64,000 nucleotides of DNA from Anisakis pegreffii (Eukaryota > Nematoda > Chromadorea > Rhabditida > Anisakidae). Below are positions 22,910 to 37,765 of this stretch, in pieces (position 1 is the first letter of the stretch; each line of letters opens with the position of its first letter). The stretch covers positions 1 to 64,000 of the forward strand of contig JAPYMA010000241.1 in NCBI GenBank assembly GCA_035041965.1, read 5' to 3'. The notes under the pieces were generated by a model. It had not been told where the DNA came from. It was given only the letters and a program-made list of their open reading frames with translations, and did no database searches. The translations under genes were made by a program, and so were the position numbers.

Positions 22910-25900
22910 AATAAGAAAGCGGTTGTCGACTTTTGAACAAATAATCAAGTAAATGCATCCACACAGTTATCGTAACATGACCAAAGAGATGTAAAACGAT
23001 TCTGATTCAATGCTGCACAATAAATTTGCTAAAAAATTCATTGAAGACAGCTGATACTATTCATATGATATGCAGTCGACAGTGTGGGAGCAATGAGCCA
23101 ATGGGCGTGAACCAAAGCAGCATGAAGACAGTAAGCAATGAGAAAGTAGCAGTTGACATGAGAACAGAACAAACATGGGAACGAATCTGAGAGCACATAT
23201 AAGCAATTGGTGCAATTCAAGCATCGTCAAACAATCGAAGTATTTGAGATATTCCAAAGCTAATTTTATGGCAAGCGATATTGTGTGAGCTTCCTAGAGA
23301 TGGCCGTAGGAATGAGCTCTTTATGGAAAAGAGAATGATACTTCGAAACCATTCAAGTTAGTGGCTAAGGTATCGTGCGCAAGAAAACCATTGAGAAAAT
23401 GCATCAACTTGTCAGAACTTGCGATGTAAGATGTCATTTAGAATGCACTTTTTGAACTCACCTTTTTTCAAGCGAACTGTGGTTGTGAACATGGCGAAAG
23501 GCTTTAGTAAGATATTTGAGAGGCATCAATGAAGCACAACCATTCAGCACTGATTGATTCGGCGATCACAGGTGTGTTTCGATGAATGTTTTTAAACATT
23601 GTACCTGGATTAGTAACGTTTTTCGTTTATGAATCATTTTATACCTGAAGCAGTGTCACGGTCCTTCACTGCATCATGAAGGAGGTGTATGCGAATGGGT
23701 GGTTGATGCTGATTTTGATCAGGCTGATTGAATGAGCTCATAAAGGGACAAGAGAGATTTCTAATCGCGAGGGCAGTCTAATCGTGCTTCCAATCGGTTG
23801 CGTCATAATGCGGAACTGGATAGCATTAATCATTTTATACCTGAACTGTTACTGTAATTGACGCTTTCAAAAGTTAAACTGGGCATCTTCTTACCATTCG
23901 TGTTCCTTGAACCCATAAAATTAGCGATTTGTGTCTGTATCACTGAAAATTTATTGATGTTTCGAAAGCACAATCAGACACACTCGTGTGATGATTCATA
24001 GATTTATGATCACTTTTGCATAATCTGAATGATATTCACTCGAAAAATTGATGCCTTGAAAAAGTACTCTGAATTGGACGGAAAATTTTTGCGTCTTGAA
24101 ACTGGTTTCATGAAATTCACGTTCTCATATGTATGTTACAGAATAAGGTTACAGAATACCAAGTTTGCAGTAGTCATATGTAAGCATCGAGGCTTTCCAA
24201 CTGATTGATAGAAGACAATTTGGACAGCTGCTTGAGGTTTTCCTCAATAGACTACTATTCATATTACATTTCGGTGTACGCTTTCATTGAGGGATTTACT
24301 CCTCTCAAACTGCTTTCAGTGGATTAATTACCTGAGAGATTCACAAGAGTGAAGTTCCGGCGAAGTGAAGAGAAAAACGCAGGGAGTGCGTGAAAATTTA
24401 TTGCATTAGTGCTGCCATTAGCAAATATTTAATAAACAAAAATGTGGAGCATCTCAAGCAAGAAATACGTCGGTTTGTGGCCTTGGGTGATTTCGATCAT
24501 AAATAAAACATTCGTTTTAAGTGTATCGCTCTTCTACACTATTGCTAAAAAGCATAAAATATTCATCACAGCCCTTTATTAATCATACGAGTTAATGTCA
24601 CTGAACACCACGTTTGCAGCCGGTCGTAATTTCATGAGAAATTCTTCACAAATTCCTGCTTATTTATGATCTGTCTTATTTCTGCATTCATTCGGAGAAT
24701 TTTTAAGCATTTCATGCGTGTATACTCATGAAAGCATCGGTATGTTTTACTGCTTAAAACTCTGCAATAACTCTGAGCGTTCAGCAACAATTATGAAAGT
24801 TCAAATTCAATGCATTCATTCCGAGAACATTTCACGTTTCCACGAACTCACAAACGGTTCATGTTTATGAATCCACGCCATTAAACAGAAACCAACTGTA
24901 ATTTTCAAGTCACCGCTGTTCGCACAACTATTCACATACGCCTTTTTGCATTCACCGCAAAACGGCTATTCGTAACTTCTCACAGGTGAACTTTAAAACA
25001 GCACATCACAAGCTATGCTAATTATGCTAAAAATAGATTTGCTTATTCGTACAATGACGCAAAACCTTTGTCTCAACCAGTTTAAACTGTTCGAGAGAAT
25101 AAAACCACGAACTGCATAATTGATTACATTTATCTTATTTCTCCTCAAGATCTTCCCATTGCATCTCACTATTATCGAAGCCAATCGTTCCTCAATGAAC
25201 TTGTTAGTTATTATCCATTCGTAGTAATCATTTCGTCAGTGATGTTTTACCCATTTTTCCGAGTTCATGCTTGTACAACGTGTGGTGCGATTACGTCTTA
25301 ATAATTTATCTTATATATTTAACCTATAGTAGTCTTTCTTACAGTGACCCATCGAAACGTTCATTTTTCAAAACGCGATTGTGATATGCAGTGGTATTTG
25401 CCTCAATGGTGAAGGTGCTGTCAGTGATATACAGCTAATGTTGTGCGAACGTTCACAAACTAGAAACTAACCGTCTCTTATGATAATGTCATGGAGAATG
25501 GCCTGAGTGAACAGAATGAACTTATCTTGCCGTGAGGAACTGTTACGATCGAGACCATATTTCATCATGCGATCGGTTTATATTTTATGTGGGGTGCTAC
25601 AGCCAAACTTTCTACGGTTTAATGATGTTTCAATGATGAAATTCTGGAAGATTAATAAAGTCATGTGAGTGTACCAATTGTGCTAATATGCAGCTTTTCT
25701 TATGTTATCCCAGGTTAGCGATCCATTCACGTCTACTCCAAAACGAACAATTGTAAATAGTTTTCTAAGGAGTGAAAGAGTAAGGTAATCGGCTATACCA
25801 TGCACAATGGAACGAAAAACATTGAGATTGACGCAAGATATGATCGAGCTCGTAATAGGCAAAACAGTAGGCCAATAGCCACAAGTTGTACTGTGACGTT

Positions 25901-28200
25901 CACTCAATCAAGGAAATGAAATTTCTGTAGGTGTGCAAACGTGTAGCTCCTGCTACATATAAGCTGCAGAAGAAAGAAGAAGAAATGATTCTATAGAAGA
26001 AAATACTCTGCAGAGGAACAGCAGCAGTGCGATTTTATTCACTTGAAAATTTTTGAGACGTTCAGGCTTTGGATCAGCAAGTCATATTTGTTTATGTTGT
26101 TGATCTATTCGGGCAGCAGCAAAGACTCATCACGAGATCATACTCAACCTCATCACCAGCACTATTGAATCCTTCCTTGCATGTTCTTAGTTCAATCAAA
26201 CTTCGTCGACATCAAAAAAATATGAACGTTACTTTCAGTTGATAACACCAACATAGAGGAAGGAAAAATTTTTTGAAAAAAACGCTTTGATGAAGTGGCA
26301 TAATTTATGTTTTCGATTTTGCAGTGTTCATATGAAAAAGTCGGAGTGATAATGTGCTAAACGATAAATGACAGATTGATGAAGTTCAACTGAATGATTC
26401 GATGGAATTGATGAGTCTAATTGATGGGTTGCAGGCCAACAGGTGAACGCATCTGATTTGTATCCGATTTGTGCCTCTCTCGCAATCGTTATCATCAATT
26501 CACTCATCACTATCGATGATATCAATAACATTTTCCATCTCTAACAACAGCTTTTCGTTGAGGTTCTTTTTTTTTCACCGGGCGGTGCCTAATTCGAACT
26601 GAACAAATGAAGCTATAGATTCAGGTGTATTTATGTAAATTGAAACTCTCGACTCAGACTTTTTCGGTTGCATACGTTCATTGCGATATCACGCTACACA
26701 TTCGTTTCAGGCCACAAATACTCACTCACTCATTAATTTGTTCACTTCATTCAGTACCCATCCGTTTGTTGACCGACCTGATCATAATCACTGTTTTTCA
26801 CTTGATTGCGTTGCATGTCAGTTCGATGATGATGAGTAAGTATGTTGTTATAGCAATAACATTTTCCATCTCCAGCTAACAATCACTAGCAAAATATTGC
26901 TGTGCAGTGTTGTTGTGTTACGTCTTCAAAACTGCTCAAAGCAAGTGTGAGAGGTTAACTTTTGAGGCGAAAACATCTCGCGAAACGATGTAAAGCAACA
27001 TGAAAAAAAGTAAAGTTCGAACGAGTGAACACAAAACATTGAATGATTAGAACTACGCAAAGTTCTCGTGTTAATCAATATTGAACGATGGACTGTGATT
27101 TTTCCAGTATAATTCATTAGTTTTTTTGAATAGTTTGTAGAAAAACTGCTTGTAGAGAACGAACAAGTGAAGCATTTCGAATAGCAATCGTTCGTTAGGT
27201 GTGGTATTTTCGTTACTTTATCACGTCGAACTATGCCATTGCAGGCAGGTATTTGGCTCTGGTAAGTTGCGATATTAATGGAGCTTCGCTCACTGAATAT
27301 TCCGAACTCTTACGGACCTTTCGATAGTGGCAATCAGTGACTGATCATTGTTAAGCTCAGAACTGAGAAACTAGTTTATAGGATCAAATGGTATGAATGG
27401 AAATGGTGCAATAACGTTTCGGTGTTCCGATTATAAAGTCTTATACTATTCTCCGGACACTTGAAACAAACGTACAATTTCGTTGATTTGTTGTGTAAAA
27501 ACCCTTTTGAACATAAAATTGAATCGTTTCACTAGCAAATTCCATCTGTTGCATCGTCAAAACGTCTTTGTTTTGCCGAGTTTATCTGTTGTGTCAAAAC
27601 GAGTGAAACCGAGTCCGATATATTTATTTCGATGAAAGAATAAGAGAAAAAAAACGAAATTCTCGAATGTAAAATTTTTTGAGTCAATATCAGCAATAAA
27701 TTCATTCGTAAATCCCCATGGAACAGATGGTTGAAGATCTTGCTGAAACATCCAAAAAATTGGCTAAATTACTTGTTGTTGCATCTAGTCAAGTTCACTC
27801 CGCAGTTTGCATCTATCCAATCATCCCAAACGTTTCCAGAAGATTTTTTGCGTTGAGCAACTTTTTTGCGCCGTTTAATGTCACGTCAACTTTTAATGAG
27901 CACTTAATTTGTCAGATAATTCAACACTGTTTACTGACAATGATCTCAACTCTTCTAATTTTCCTCGTCAACAAACGCGTACTCGATGAGTTGAATACGA
28001 TTCAAATGATTAATTAGAGTAGTTTCGGCGGGTTTTTTCACAAATGAAACGATAGGATGTTTTATTTATTAGCAGCAATATACATGGGAAATATTCACAT
28101 CTATCAGTCGTTCATGTCATTCATTCGCATATTCTCTCGGAATTTATTCACTTCAAATATTTCAGTTTAGTTTTCTAAGAAGATGCAATCATCCGACTGA
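22910..28200. other. Intergenic region upstream of fem-1
   Basis: I see no recognisable gene. The open frames are short and rich in Phe, Ile, Ser and Tyr. A strong-looking donor (GTAAGTATG) near 26836 follows a hydrophobic stretch (LTDLIIITVFHLIALHV), but its phase does not fit the candidate exon at 28956. The fem-1 promoter must lie in the left part. Confidence 0.4.
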
Positions 28201-28205
28201 CTGTT

Positions 28206-28539
28206 AATCCTCTGCAGCTATACTTCATATACATTCAACTCTTTCACTGCACCAAACCATATGTGTTTCTTTCGAAACTCATTCGTATCCATCAAATACT
28301 ATACATTCGTATTTGTATACACTTTATAAATCATCGTTCAGCGCTTTCTGTCTCAAACCGCTACACGTTTTATTCACTTTGACATCAGCTTGCTTTAAAG
28401 CGCAGCATCCGACAACCCCTAAGAAAGCCTTGTCCGATAAGAAGAAGGAAACCCTCTGCAGAGAGCATCCTCCTTGTTTAGAATTCAGTTGATCAAACGT
28501 GCGAGAATTTTGAGCCATCAGTTGTGTCATAATTCTCAT
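28206..28539. other. Region open on both strands, coding strand unresolved
   Basis: On the minus strand an ATG at 28539 opens 71 codons to a stop at 28324, Cys-containing and moderately basic (GGCSLQRVSFFLSDKAFLG, VGCCALKQADVKV). On the plus strand a frame without ATG runs from about 28206 to a stop at 28491-28493 and ends in a Lys/Cys-rich segment (TTPKKALSDKKKETLC). Base composition is richer in G and C than the flanks, suggesting one real exon. I recognise neither product. Confidence 0.25.
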
Positions 28540-28955
28540 AAGGGAACTAACTCACAAGTTTTACAGTGACTGAAATGTGATGTTAGTGTTGATTTAACAT
28601 GAATGAGGGATCACTACCTGTTTATCAGGAATTTGATCCTCTTTAGTTTTTATCTACTCATGGATTGATTCATTGCCAAGTTTTTAATTTTGAAACGGGA
28701 TTCGATAGCAGTTTCCATTGGTATTTTCATTTAACACAGAAAATATTCTCATTTAATAGTCATTCTTGTCATTCATTCGTTCAGAATCGGCTATCTTCTC
28801 GTTCGATGTTTTGCTAGATGAAAACTTTGTTTGCATTATTCACACTGTCGTTTTTTCCATTGAACTAATCCACAGCACATACTCGAATTCGAGTCGTTTG
28901 CTTCGAATGATTATTGAATCGAACATAATTTCATTTTTGAACAATTCTGTTTCAG

Positions 28956-29027
28956 GTTATTTAACGGATATGGATGATGAAGCGACGAGCAGTTTCTACG
29001 CTGATTATTTCATCGATTACGGCAAAT
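28956..29027 (+). CDS. unc-5: Candidate upstream exon of unc-5
   Basis: TCTGTTTCAG ends at 28955. The following 72 bases encode an acidic, protein-like segment (GYLTDMDDEATSSFYADYF, then IDYGK) and stop short of a possible donor at GTTCGTTT. The exon ends one base into a codon. The first sure unc-5 exon at 48263 begins with the two bases needed to complete it (T plus TG gives Leu), so the join reads ...DYGKLMDEIVLIESP, similar in spacing to the stretch before the first Ig domain of other UNC5 proteins. The intron would be about 19 kb, so the link is an inference. A signal-peptide exon would still be missing upstream. Confidence 0.35.
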
Positions 29028-30512
29028 GTTCGTTTTAACAACTCTTGATTGTTTGATTTGCGTGCATCCTCTACTATCAGTTATGATGTTAATTCCATCT
29101 TATGATGGTAATTTTCAAGATTTTAAAACCTAATGACTCTTATGCATTTTCATATACCTGTCGCCAAGTGAAATGCATTAAGCGAAAAGCAGCCTTATTT
29201 CAAGATTCTTGCGCGCTGAAGTTGGTTGCTCTTAATAGAGCAAATCGCTCGCAGAAGATTGATGCACAGCAGTTGAATGCGATAATACGAGTGTTCTTAT
29301 CGCGAGATTGTTTGACAAATTGATCAGTGCAGATTGCTTAAGCCGTTCGGTGTTACTTTTTTATAGATGCAGAATTAATTGATGCTCGTCTATCACTCGT
29401 TTTTTTGACGATCATTATCTGTGTAATAATTACAGCTAGTTTCGTTTGCTAAAGACTGTTCAGTGTGCGATTATAAATGAGTGGAAGGAAACGGGATGTT
29501 TGATTAATCATGATTTGACAGTTTGGTGTTAGATAATCTCGAGAACAATTCATCACTTTTATCCTCAGAGTTTTTTTTTGGCTGAGGTGAAGGTTTAAGC
29601 AGTCGATCGCTTTCAACTCTATTAAGGTTTCTGTAGGCAAGCTGGCTGACCACTTACTGTCTGAAACGGATGGAGGATGGCGATGAAGAATTGCGATGCA
29701 CTCTTAGGAATGGTGAGATTCAGCTTAAGCATTGTGTAATCTGTTGATAGCTTCATTACCGTCGCCACCATAAATTTCATTCATCATTTGTGGTTAGAAA
29801 CTTCAGACAGCTAGTGATGCGTTCTAGGGTGGAAAGCTGAAAGTATGCAATGTTGAGATCATACCTGCAAGATATCGTCGCTGCATCAAGATGTTCAGAT
29901 CAGTATAATTAAGCAACAACACTGAACGTTGTATTGAAAATGGCAAGTTTGCTGTCACGATTAGAACGTTTCATCACATTTATCACGCAACAGCTTCCAT
30001 CAAATAAATTTCCCAATTTTTGTTTTTGATCCATATTTAAGTTCCACAAACGAGCCAGCAATACGTACCTATTCAACGAGTCGAACGCTAGAAGCCGAAA
30101 TATCTCGTCAATTTGGAATTTTTTAGCAGCAATCATTTAACTTATCCTTTATTCATGGTTTTTGACACAGTGATTCGTTCACTGCTTTTTGTGTGAATTT
30201 AAACGAATGATTGCATTAGGATTATCGGAGTGATTTTTGCTGAACATGTTCAGAATGAACAGTTCGCATTTGTTTATAGCGAATCTATACACCAGCTGCT
30301 TGACTTCAGCAACTGAGTGGCAAATTGTTGAGTGATTAAAAGGTATGGGCAATGTTGAATGGACTGATTTTTACAGGTGACTTTTGCTGCAACTCGATCA
30401 CGTCTAATTCATATTTGTTCAATGCAATCACAAGATGGAATGATCGAATCAGCAAAAAATCGCTTTTCAATGTTTGTTGATTGAATCAGATGCATAGACA
30501 ATCAGATTCTTC

Positions 30513-30564
30513 GATATGCATTGTTTCCTGATATGCATTGCGAAAATGCATGCGATGTGCATTG
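30513..30564. repeat. Short direct repeat GATRTGCATTG, three copies
   Basis: GATATGCATTG occurs at 30513-30523 and 30530-30540, and GATGTGCATTG at 30554-30564. Confidence 0.6.
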
Positions 30565-31372
30565 CAAAAATTGTTTGTAGAAAGAGAGAGATGGTTAATT
30601 AGAGAATTTCAATTAATTTATCACGGGTGAATGTCAATTGCAAGTCACAACTGTGCACAACAAAAGCGATTAACATGTGACATATTAATCAGGAATGATG
30701 AGTAAATAATATCAAGTAGTCATCTGAATGATGACGTTGGCAAAGACGAGTAGTAACCAATTTGAAATAATATTTTCGTCCGGTCGACACCCTTAAATTC
30801 ATGTTAATCTCATGAATCTTATCGCAGATGTGGTCCCTTGAAATATTTTCTGTGATATGAAGCATTATCAGAAAAAGACGAAGAAAGATTCTTCAGAAGT
30901 CAAATCCAAACTATGGAATTTTGAAAGACAAATGAGGTTTTTCAAATTAGAAATCCTGCAAGAGATCCATTATTTATCCAAAGAACTGAATGGTCAAAAT
31001 CCAAACATGATGGTGATTCGTCAATAAATTTTTTGAAAGCGTCAATAAATTTATTCTTTCAAAGCGAAATATTTGAACAAATCAAAAAGAACGTTTGGAA
31101 ATGAAGTGAATTTTTGATGAAAAGCGATAATGCTAATTCGGTTTGACATTTTCGAAAACTGAAGAGAGAATATGCATCGTTATATCAACTAACGCCTTTA
31201 CAAAACAACTAGCATTAAATTTTTATTTCCTTTTGTAATGAGAAGGACAACCGAAAATGAGCGCTTTTTTTGCATGTGGAATCTATTTGAAACGTGCACA
31301 AGCAGTCTCTATTGATATTCATTCGATGATATGATCATTTTTTCGATCTAATGAGGGACATTCAGAGAGAGA

Positions 31373-31391
31373 GAGAGAGAAACTACAGTAA
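31373..31391. repeat. (GA)n microsatellite
   Basis: About nine GA units run in AT-rich non-coding DNA. Confidence 0.85.
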
Positions 31392-34300
31392 TTTTTAAAT
31401 TCTCGACTGTTTGAAAATAATTTTTGGCTAATGGTAGTTGAAAATCATCATCATTCAGCCAACTGTTATCATGTGATAAAATAGCACCTTGTATGAGAAG
31501 TAGTATAAAACGATTTTGTTTGAAAAAAGTTTCTTTTTCTTAAATCTTTCATAAAGTTTTCTTAAATATTCCGATATTCTTGAGTATCACTGGAAAGTAG
31601 TTCCTTCATAAATGTTGCTAATTCGTGACTGAAGTGGACTGGTGCGAAGTCGGAATGTAAAAATCAACTCCTTATCCATAAGAAGTGATAAACATTAGTG
31701 GCTGAAAAAAATGACCAAACGTTACTATCTAACTTCGTGAGGTTTCCTAGTAAGTTGAATTCATGCAATATGGCATGGAATCAAGGCATTACGAATCTAA
31801 CGATCACAAACTTTGTACAGAGAATATGGAAAGTAAAAAAAGATTGGTGTGGGAAATGGATTATAGTATAAGGAACGACATGTTTCTTGTTCAACATTTC
31901 ATTTCGCGTTGTTATGTTGTCTTCAGATGACAATGAGAAGGAACACAACGACGACTAACTGATACATATTTTTTCACTTCATTCGAACTTTGTTAATCGA
32001 TTTTTTGAGTGGAATTATGAGGCGCCATGATGACGAACAGACTGAATTGATGAGATTCGATGTATGATGGATCTGAGAAGAGAAGTTTCGTTCGTTGTCT
32101 TCTTAGTTATTCAGTCTAGTGCTCATTTGCAAGAATTAACTTCAAATTTGTACGTTTTGATTGAACTCATTCACAGTTCCATACTGTTTAGTTCCGTTAG
32201 TTCAGCAGTATGTGGTATTATATCGTGTATTAAATCGAAAATGCAATTTGCCAGTTGAATATTTCAGTTAGTGAGTTGCTTCTTTCGGAATATGTTTGCT
32301 GCATCTGAACAAAGTTTGGAACCAGTTTGGCTATTATGCTGCTTGTGCCATCAGAATTTCATAAGCCCAGCAAGTGAACATGATTCGACAGATCTCAATT
32401 TAAAACAGTTCTTTCTGTCTTTATTCGATCGGAACATGTTTTGATGACGAAAAAAATTTGAATTCCCGCTCACGGCTATTAAAATGGTCATTTTTCGATT
32501 TGGAAAATTGAAGGGATAAAAATTCAACATTCCGAAGTTGAAGTTTTTCACCATCTCATCGAACCTTCCGACAGAAGATGCTTTTAGTGCACACAATGTT
32601 AATGACATATGAGAAATATAAAATAAAATTTAATTTGATTTCATTGAGAAGGTCTTCATCTGTAGCTAGCAATTATATCTTTTAGCAAGATCCATCGAAC
32701 TATAACAGTCGATTAGACGGCGCCTTGGAAGTTGTTTTCAGCTTGCAATTATTTACTTGTTTAAGATGCGATCAACATTATTCATTACCAAAAAACTCGA
32801 CTCAAAAAGTTTATAATCGATGTTTGCACATAAAGCGCATAGATCTATCTCTTGGCATATGGCTGAATGGTTTGTGGATGAACTGAACCGATTTGACGTT
32901 TCGCTTAACAAATATTTGTTTGTTCTTCTCACCTATTCTACAGATTGCATCCGTTAAATGAATGCCAGAAAACACACATTCTTAGTTTGCCCATAACAAT
33001 AATGGTAATTGTGACAGCAATAACATGCTCCTAATAGACATCATAGTGATAGCAATCCAACTTTTAATAGTCATACTGATTCGGTTAATGTTTAGCGGGT
33101 AATGGTTCACCGGAAAACAGCAAATTGACAAATTAGCACATTAATTGGCTCTATCATCTATACAGTTTATGGCTGTTGTTCATTTTCGATTGCTGGGAAC
33201 AGATCGAATTTCTTTTTGACTGACGAACTGAGCAATTTCTGTCTTTGTCTTCAATGCTAGGGAGGATCACTTCTAAAAGCAGTTGAATTGAAAATTTTCA
33301 TTGCATTGAAAGAATCAATTTTTCGAAGTGATCAAGCATTCGATCGTATCGAGAAATCATTCGAAAAGCATTCGACAATTACAACTTTACGAGTGCAAAG
33401 TTATACATTGCCTCATACTGAATCACGCTGTGAATAAATGGAATTGTGCTCTGTTTAATGTGTTTTCGTTTGCTTATTCTGTCATCAAAACGCATCTCAT
33501 TTCGAGATCATCAAAATTACATCGAAATTTCGAAAATGAAAATCATTGTCCAGTCATTTCGACCGAAAGCCATTCCGTACAGCAGTATTGGATTCTGTCA
33601 AAAGGTGTGCGTTTCTCAACAGCTAGTAAACATTCTGTTGGTGGGTGATCTCTTTAAAATTCCTATCTGAAAGTTATCCAGAAGTGTCCTCGTCAATCGG
33701 TCTACTGATACAGGCGAGAAACTTGAAATGCAAATAGAGCTGGAAATATGAGAAGGTTTCGCAAACGGATGAGACAGCTCATGAGGATTATATTTGTATC
33801 AAAAGGAAGTTATGAGGTAAGAGTTGCATAGGAACGCTGTTTATTAGGATTGTTGGAGTGCGAGTAACTAGACGGACGATTCATTGCTTGTTCACAACAA
33901 AGGAAGTGATTCTCATCTCACATTAACAGTGTTCATTGATGACATTTGTATTGTTCCATTGTATGAAATGACGATGCTGACAAGTGAGTAACTTCCTTAT
34001 GATGTGTCCTTTAATTTGATTCGATAATAATTGTCATTATCCTCGCACACTGCATGTTTTCAATGTGCACTTCAGAGCAACAATGCCATCACAAATCCAA
34101 TTATTGTCACTTGTACGATATGATCAAAACATATTATTTAGAATCGGTGGGATGTATTCCCAAGACCATCAAAATTACATCTAATAGTAAATTTGACGAT
34201 ATTCGAATTCAGTGGTTCACTTCTGTGCATTAGATGACATGTGAGCTCTTTGGGCCCCACTGCAATCATTTATCAAAAATGAATATGCATCAAGCAGGAA

Positions 34301-36556
34301 AGACGAAAAATTCTTCATTAAATTAAGAATGAACATTGATGTGATCGTGGTGCTTGTGAGCGATTGAAGTTGAATGCAGGATGTTGATTAAATCGATACA
34401 CTGAAATGGGATTGGCAATCGGAGAATCCAAGAAGCATTTGCAAAATAACTAATTTCCTAATGCGGATGGATTGAGTGCCATCTGAAATTGATTCAATTT
34501 GCTTTTCAATGAAATTGTTCAGGTTATATCCGCTTGAGAATAGCTTTTTAACCTAAAAGTTAGTCATTTGATCGTTTTATCGATTCAAATCAGTGAACCT
34601 CATCCGAATGAGGAGATGATCAGCACCAAAAAAAACTATGAATTTATTGCAGAATCTAAAATTTGACAAGAAAATTTTATGATTGGCTATTTTTCTTTGT
34701 TTTTTGTTTTTGAAATGAATGTTAGCGATTCGTCTTCGAGAAATCAAAAATCTTCTTTCTGCACGTTTTCAATCAAAGCGAATTAAAAACTGAGTGAAGA
34801 GCATGCAATTCAGTGCAATGCCAATCAAAACAATCATCATTCAGCTGTTTTTGTCAGTGTCGATGCTAAAAAACGATCACTTAACATTGGTTCAATTAAT
34901 TTTTGAAGTTGCCTACATTCTTCTCATCAATACCTTCCATCAATCTCCCACACTAATCGCTCTTTTTCGAATGTCAGAGTTCAGTGTCAAAGTTCAACTG
35001 AGTCAAAGAAACAGCCGTCATTCTTTGTTGTTTGGATCAGCTTAAAATCTTGTGATCTAACACATTCAATCGGATTTTTGATAGATATTGAGAGATTTTT
35101 TGTTGAGTTAATCGCTTCAGTTCAGAGCGAAGATTTATCCTCAATTGAATGCGATTTTCGCATTCCAAAGGGCAAATTTTCCTATAAATTCCGTCGATGA
35201 ATATTAACAAAGCAGCCAGAAAGAATAGGAAATATAGGTGGTTCATAAATCTGCAACTGTTGGCTGAGTTGTGAGGATTTTGTAGTGTAAAATGAGTTTC
35301 ACAGTGGATTTCATATAGTAAAGAATAGATGAGTCTTAGTCAGATAAGTTGAAAGTGAATATAAGACGTTAATTTATATGTTTATTTAGCGAAACATTTG
35401 AAAGGGATCACAACAACAACAATCGTGTTAATGGGTTGGCGTGAGCTATTATAAATGAATTATCACTTTCGAAGAACAGTTGCTTCCGATTGACAAGTGA
35501 TACACTCAACAACTGAACATTCTAAATTTCACAGTGTATTGAAATACTTACTACTGGCAAAATATCAAATTCGAATATCGAAAGAATAAATCGAAAGCAA
35601 TATCAAAATTAAATCGAAAACATATCAAAAGAATAAATCGAATTTGTGATGATCATTCAATGTTTACGATAGAAGTGTGTTGAACATATATATTAGTCAT
35701 TAAATGCCCATGAAAGGCTGAAAATACATTGGAAAAAGCTTTGAAACTTTTGTTTCCGATGCCGAAGACGATTTGTCTGTTCGGAAAGTAGTCAGAGTAG
35801 AACTGTGAAAGAATCTTGAGCACAAACTGATTCGAAACTTTTCTTTGAGTACAAAATTGTCTCTGTGCGCTATTCATCGAAATTTTCTCTTTTTCGCTTG
35901 ATTGACCGCTCAATGACTTGATAGCAACATCTGAAGATGGATGAATGATTCCGATGACATGGCGCTTATGTTTCTACTCGCCTTTCTCGTTCGATTTGCA
36001 TGCCAATTGTTCGGTCACTAAAACGATCCTGTTCGCAAAGGGAACATCATTTGAGTGTTTGTTTCAAATGCTCATCTCGCTTTTTCAAATCGCTCAAATG
36101 AACGCATCTTTCAGCAGAAATAAATTTGGCAAAAAAATATTTTAGTCGACATTGGAAATGCAAATCTCACTCAGTTCGTCATCAAAAAATCGACGATCTT
36201 TTTTTTCAACAATTTTCGCAGTGTCTTTCGACTATCGTTTAACGCATTAAATGTACTATAATTGCACTCACTCGTTTCATTCGACGTTCCTTCTCGTTGA
36301 TGAATTTCATTTATGTTACCTTCGCAGCTACTTCAAACGAGTGAATCAGTTGAAAATGGTCATTGAAATGCTAATTTGCTCGCAAAATTGTGTTGATGTA
36401 CGTACGTTAATATGTAATTTGCTTACTGTGCCTTTCATTTCATTGATGGTAAACCGATTCCAATGCAAATGATTTCAAAGTGTTGACGAGCTTAAACGAA
36501 GCGTTTCTGAGTGGAATACAAATAGTGCATATTCTTTGTGCGGTTTTTCTAGCCAA

Positions 36557-36750
36557 ACAGCTGGCTCTTGCCAACATAATGATACATCACCTTTTAGCAC
36601 CCATAAAGAGCATACCAGAATGAGTGAATCAGTAGAATTAGTCTCCAAAATCCGTTCGACAAGACATATTCGTTTAGAATCACAGTATTCTTCACCATCC
36701 GCTACATCTGTCACATACCAGAAAAGATGTCGTGTTTTTAGTATTTCTGC
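36557..36750. other. Region open on both strands, possible exon
   Basis: On the plus strand TTTTTCTAG at about 36545-36553 precedes a Ser/Thr-rich open frame (STHKEHTRMSESVELVSK, SQYSSPSATSVTYQK). On the minus strand a frame with an acceptor-like GTGACAG reads acidic and Cys-containing (VADGEEYCDSKRICLVERI). Both look more protein-like than the flanks. I cannot decide the strand and recognise no family. Confidence 0.25.
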
Positions 36751-37136
36751 TTATAATTTTCACACATTCCTACAGCTGATCATCACTTCAATTTCGTGAT
36801 GCACTTCCATCCGATGATATGTTCTCGTATCTTTTATTCACTGCAGTTGCAACATTCGAATTCACCTATAATATGAATCAAATTTCAATGGTGTAACCAC
36901 TGCGAGGTTCAAATTTGATCACATAACCGTTGAAATGAGTGGCTAGCTGCGGCTGCGATTGCAATCGTTCGAATGTCTTGTAAATGTCCTTTTTGAATGA
37001 TCGTCAACCGCACCAGTCATGGAGTGAAAATGCTTCTTAACGTACATCTGCCTATGTGCATCTGCAGATCTGCTCTTGTATGGAACAAGCAATAACATGC
37101 TAATGAATTCATTATTTTATTTCTGTTACATTATCT

Positions 37137-37280
37137 TTGAACCTTGTTATTATTAATGATCATATTATTATCATCACAGCTATTACTATTGGCGTTACCG
37201 TGATTATTATCATTGTTATTGCTGTTCATATTATGGCTGTTCAGACCATTATTATTCTTGTTTATATTACTATAAGTGAT
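37137..37280. repeat. Degenerate ATT/ATC-rich simple repeat
   Basis: ATTATT, ATTATC and GTTATT units alternate for about 140 bases. The Ile/Val-rich open frame over it is a consequence of the repeat. Confidence 0.6.
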
Positions 37281-37719
37281 TCGGAAGCGTCTCACATTTC
37301 CACTTTTAATAGCTTCTTGAATTATATCATCGAATAGTCTCTTCGAATTTCAGTTACCTCATCGAACAAAGAGTACTTGAAACATCACTCCAATTCAATC
37401 ACACTTCGCGTAGAATTTCACAATTTAAAATTTCATCTCAATATTTGATCAACAAAATCCTTTTGGAAACAAATGGAAATGTAATTTGAAGAATTTCGCG
37501 ACATGCTCTCGAAAACAATGACTGGCAGAAAGGGATCCATTGAAATGAAATTATTGCATTGAAGCAATTTTGAAATGATGTACGCACATCAACCATATAT
37601 TGTTGGCCCAAATGTAGAATTCGTTTATTTTTTGGTCGAACTTATAAAATTAGCCATCGAAGATAATGTAATTGAAGCCTTTTTCAAATGTTTCTGACTA
37701 ATAAGCATTCAGTTCTGCT

Positions 37720-37765
37720 GTTGTTGTTATTGTTATTGCGGCTGCTGCTGTTGCTGCTTCTTAAA
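37720..37765. repeat. CTG/GTT trinucleotide repeat
   Basis: A run of CTG, TTG and GCTGCTGCTG units lies in non-coding DNA. Confidence 0.7.
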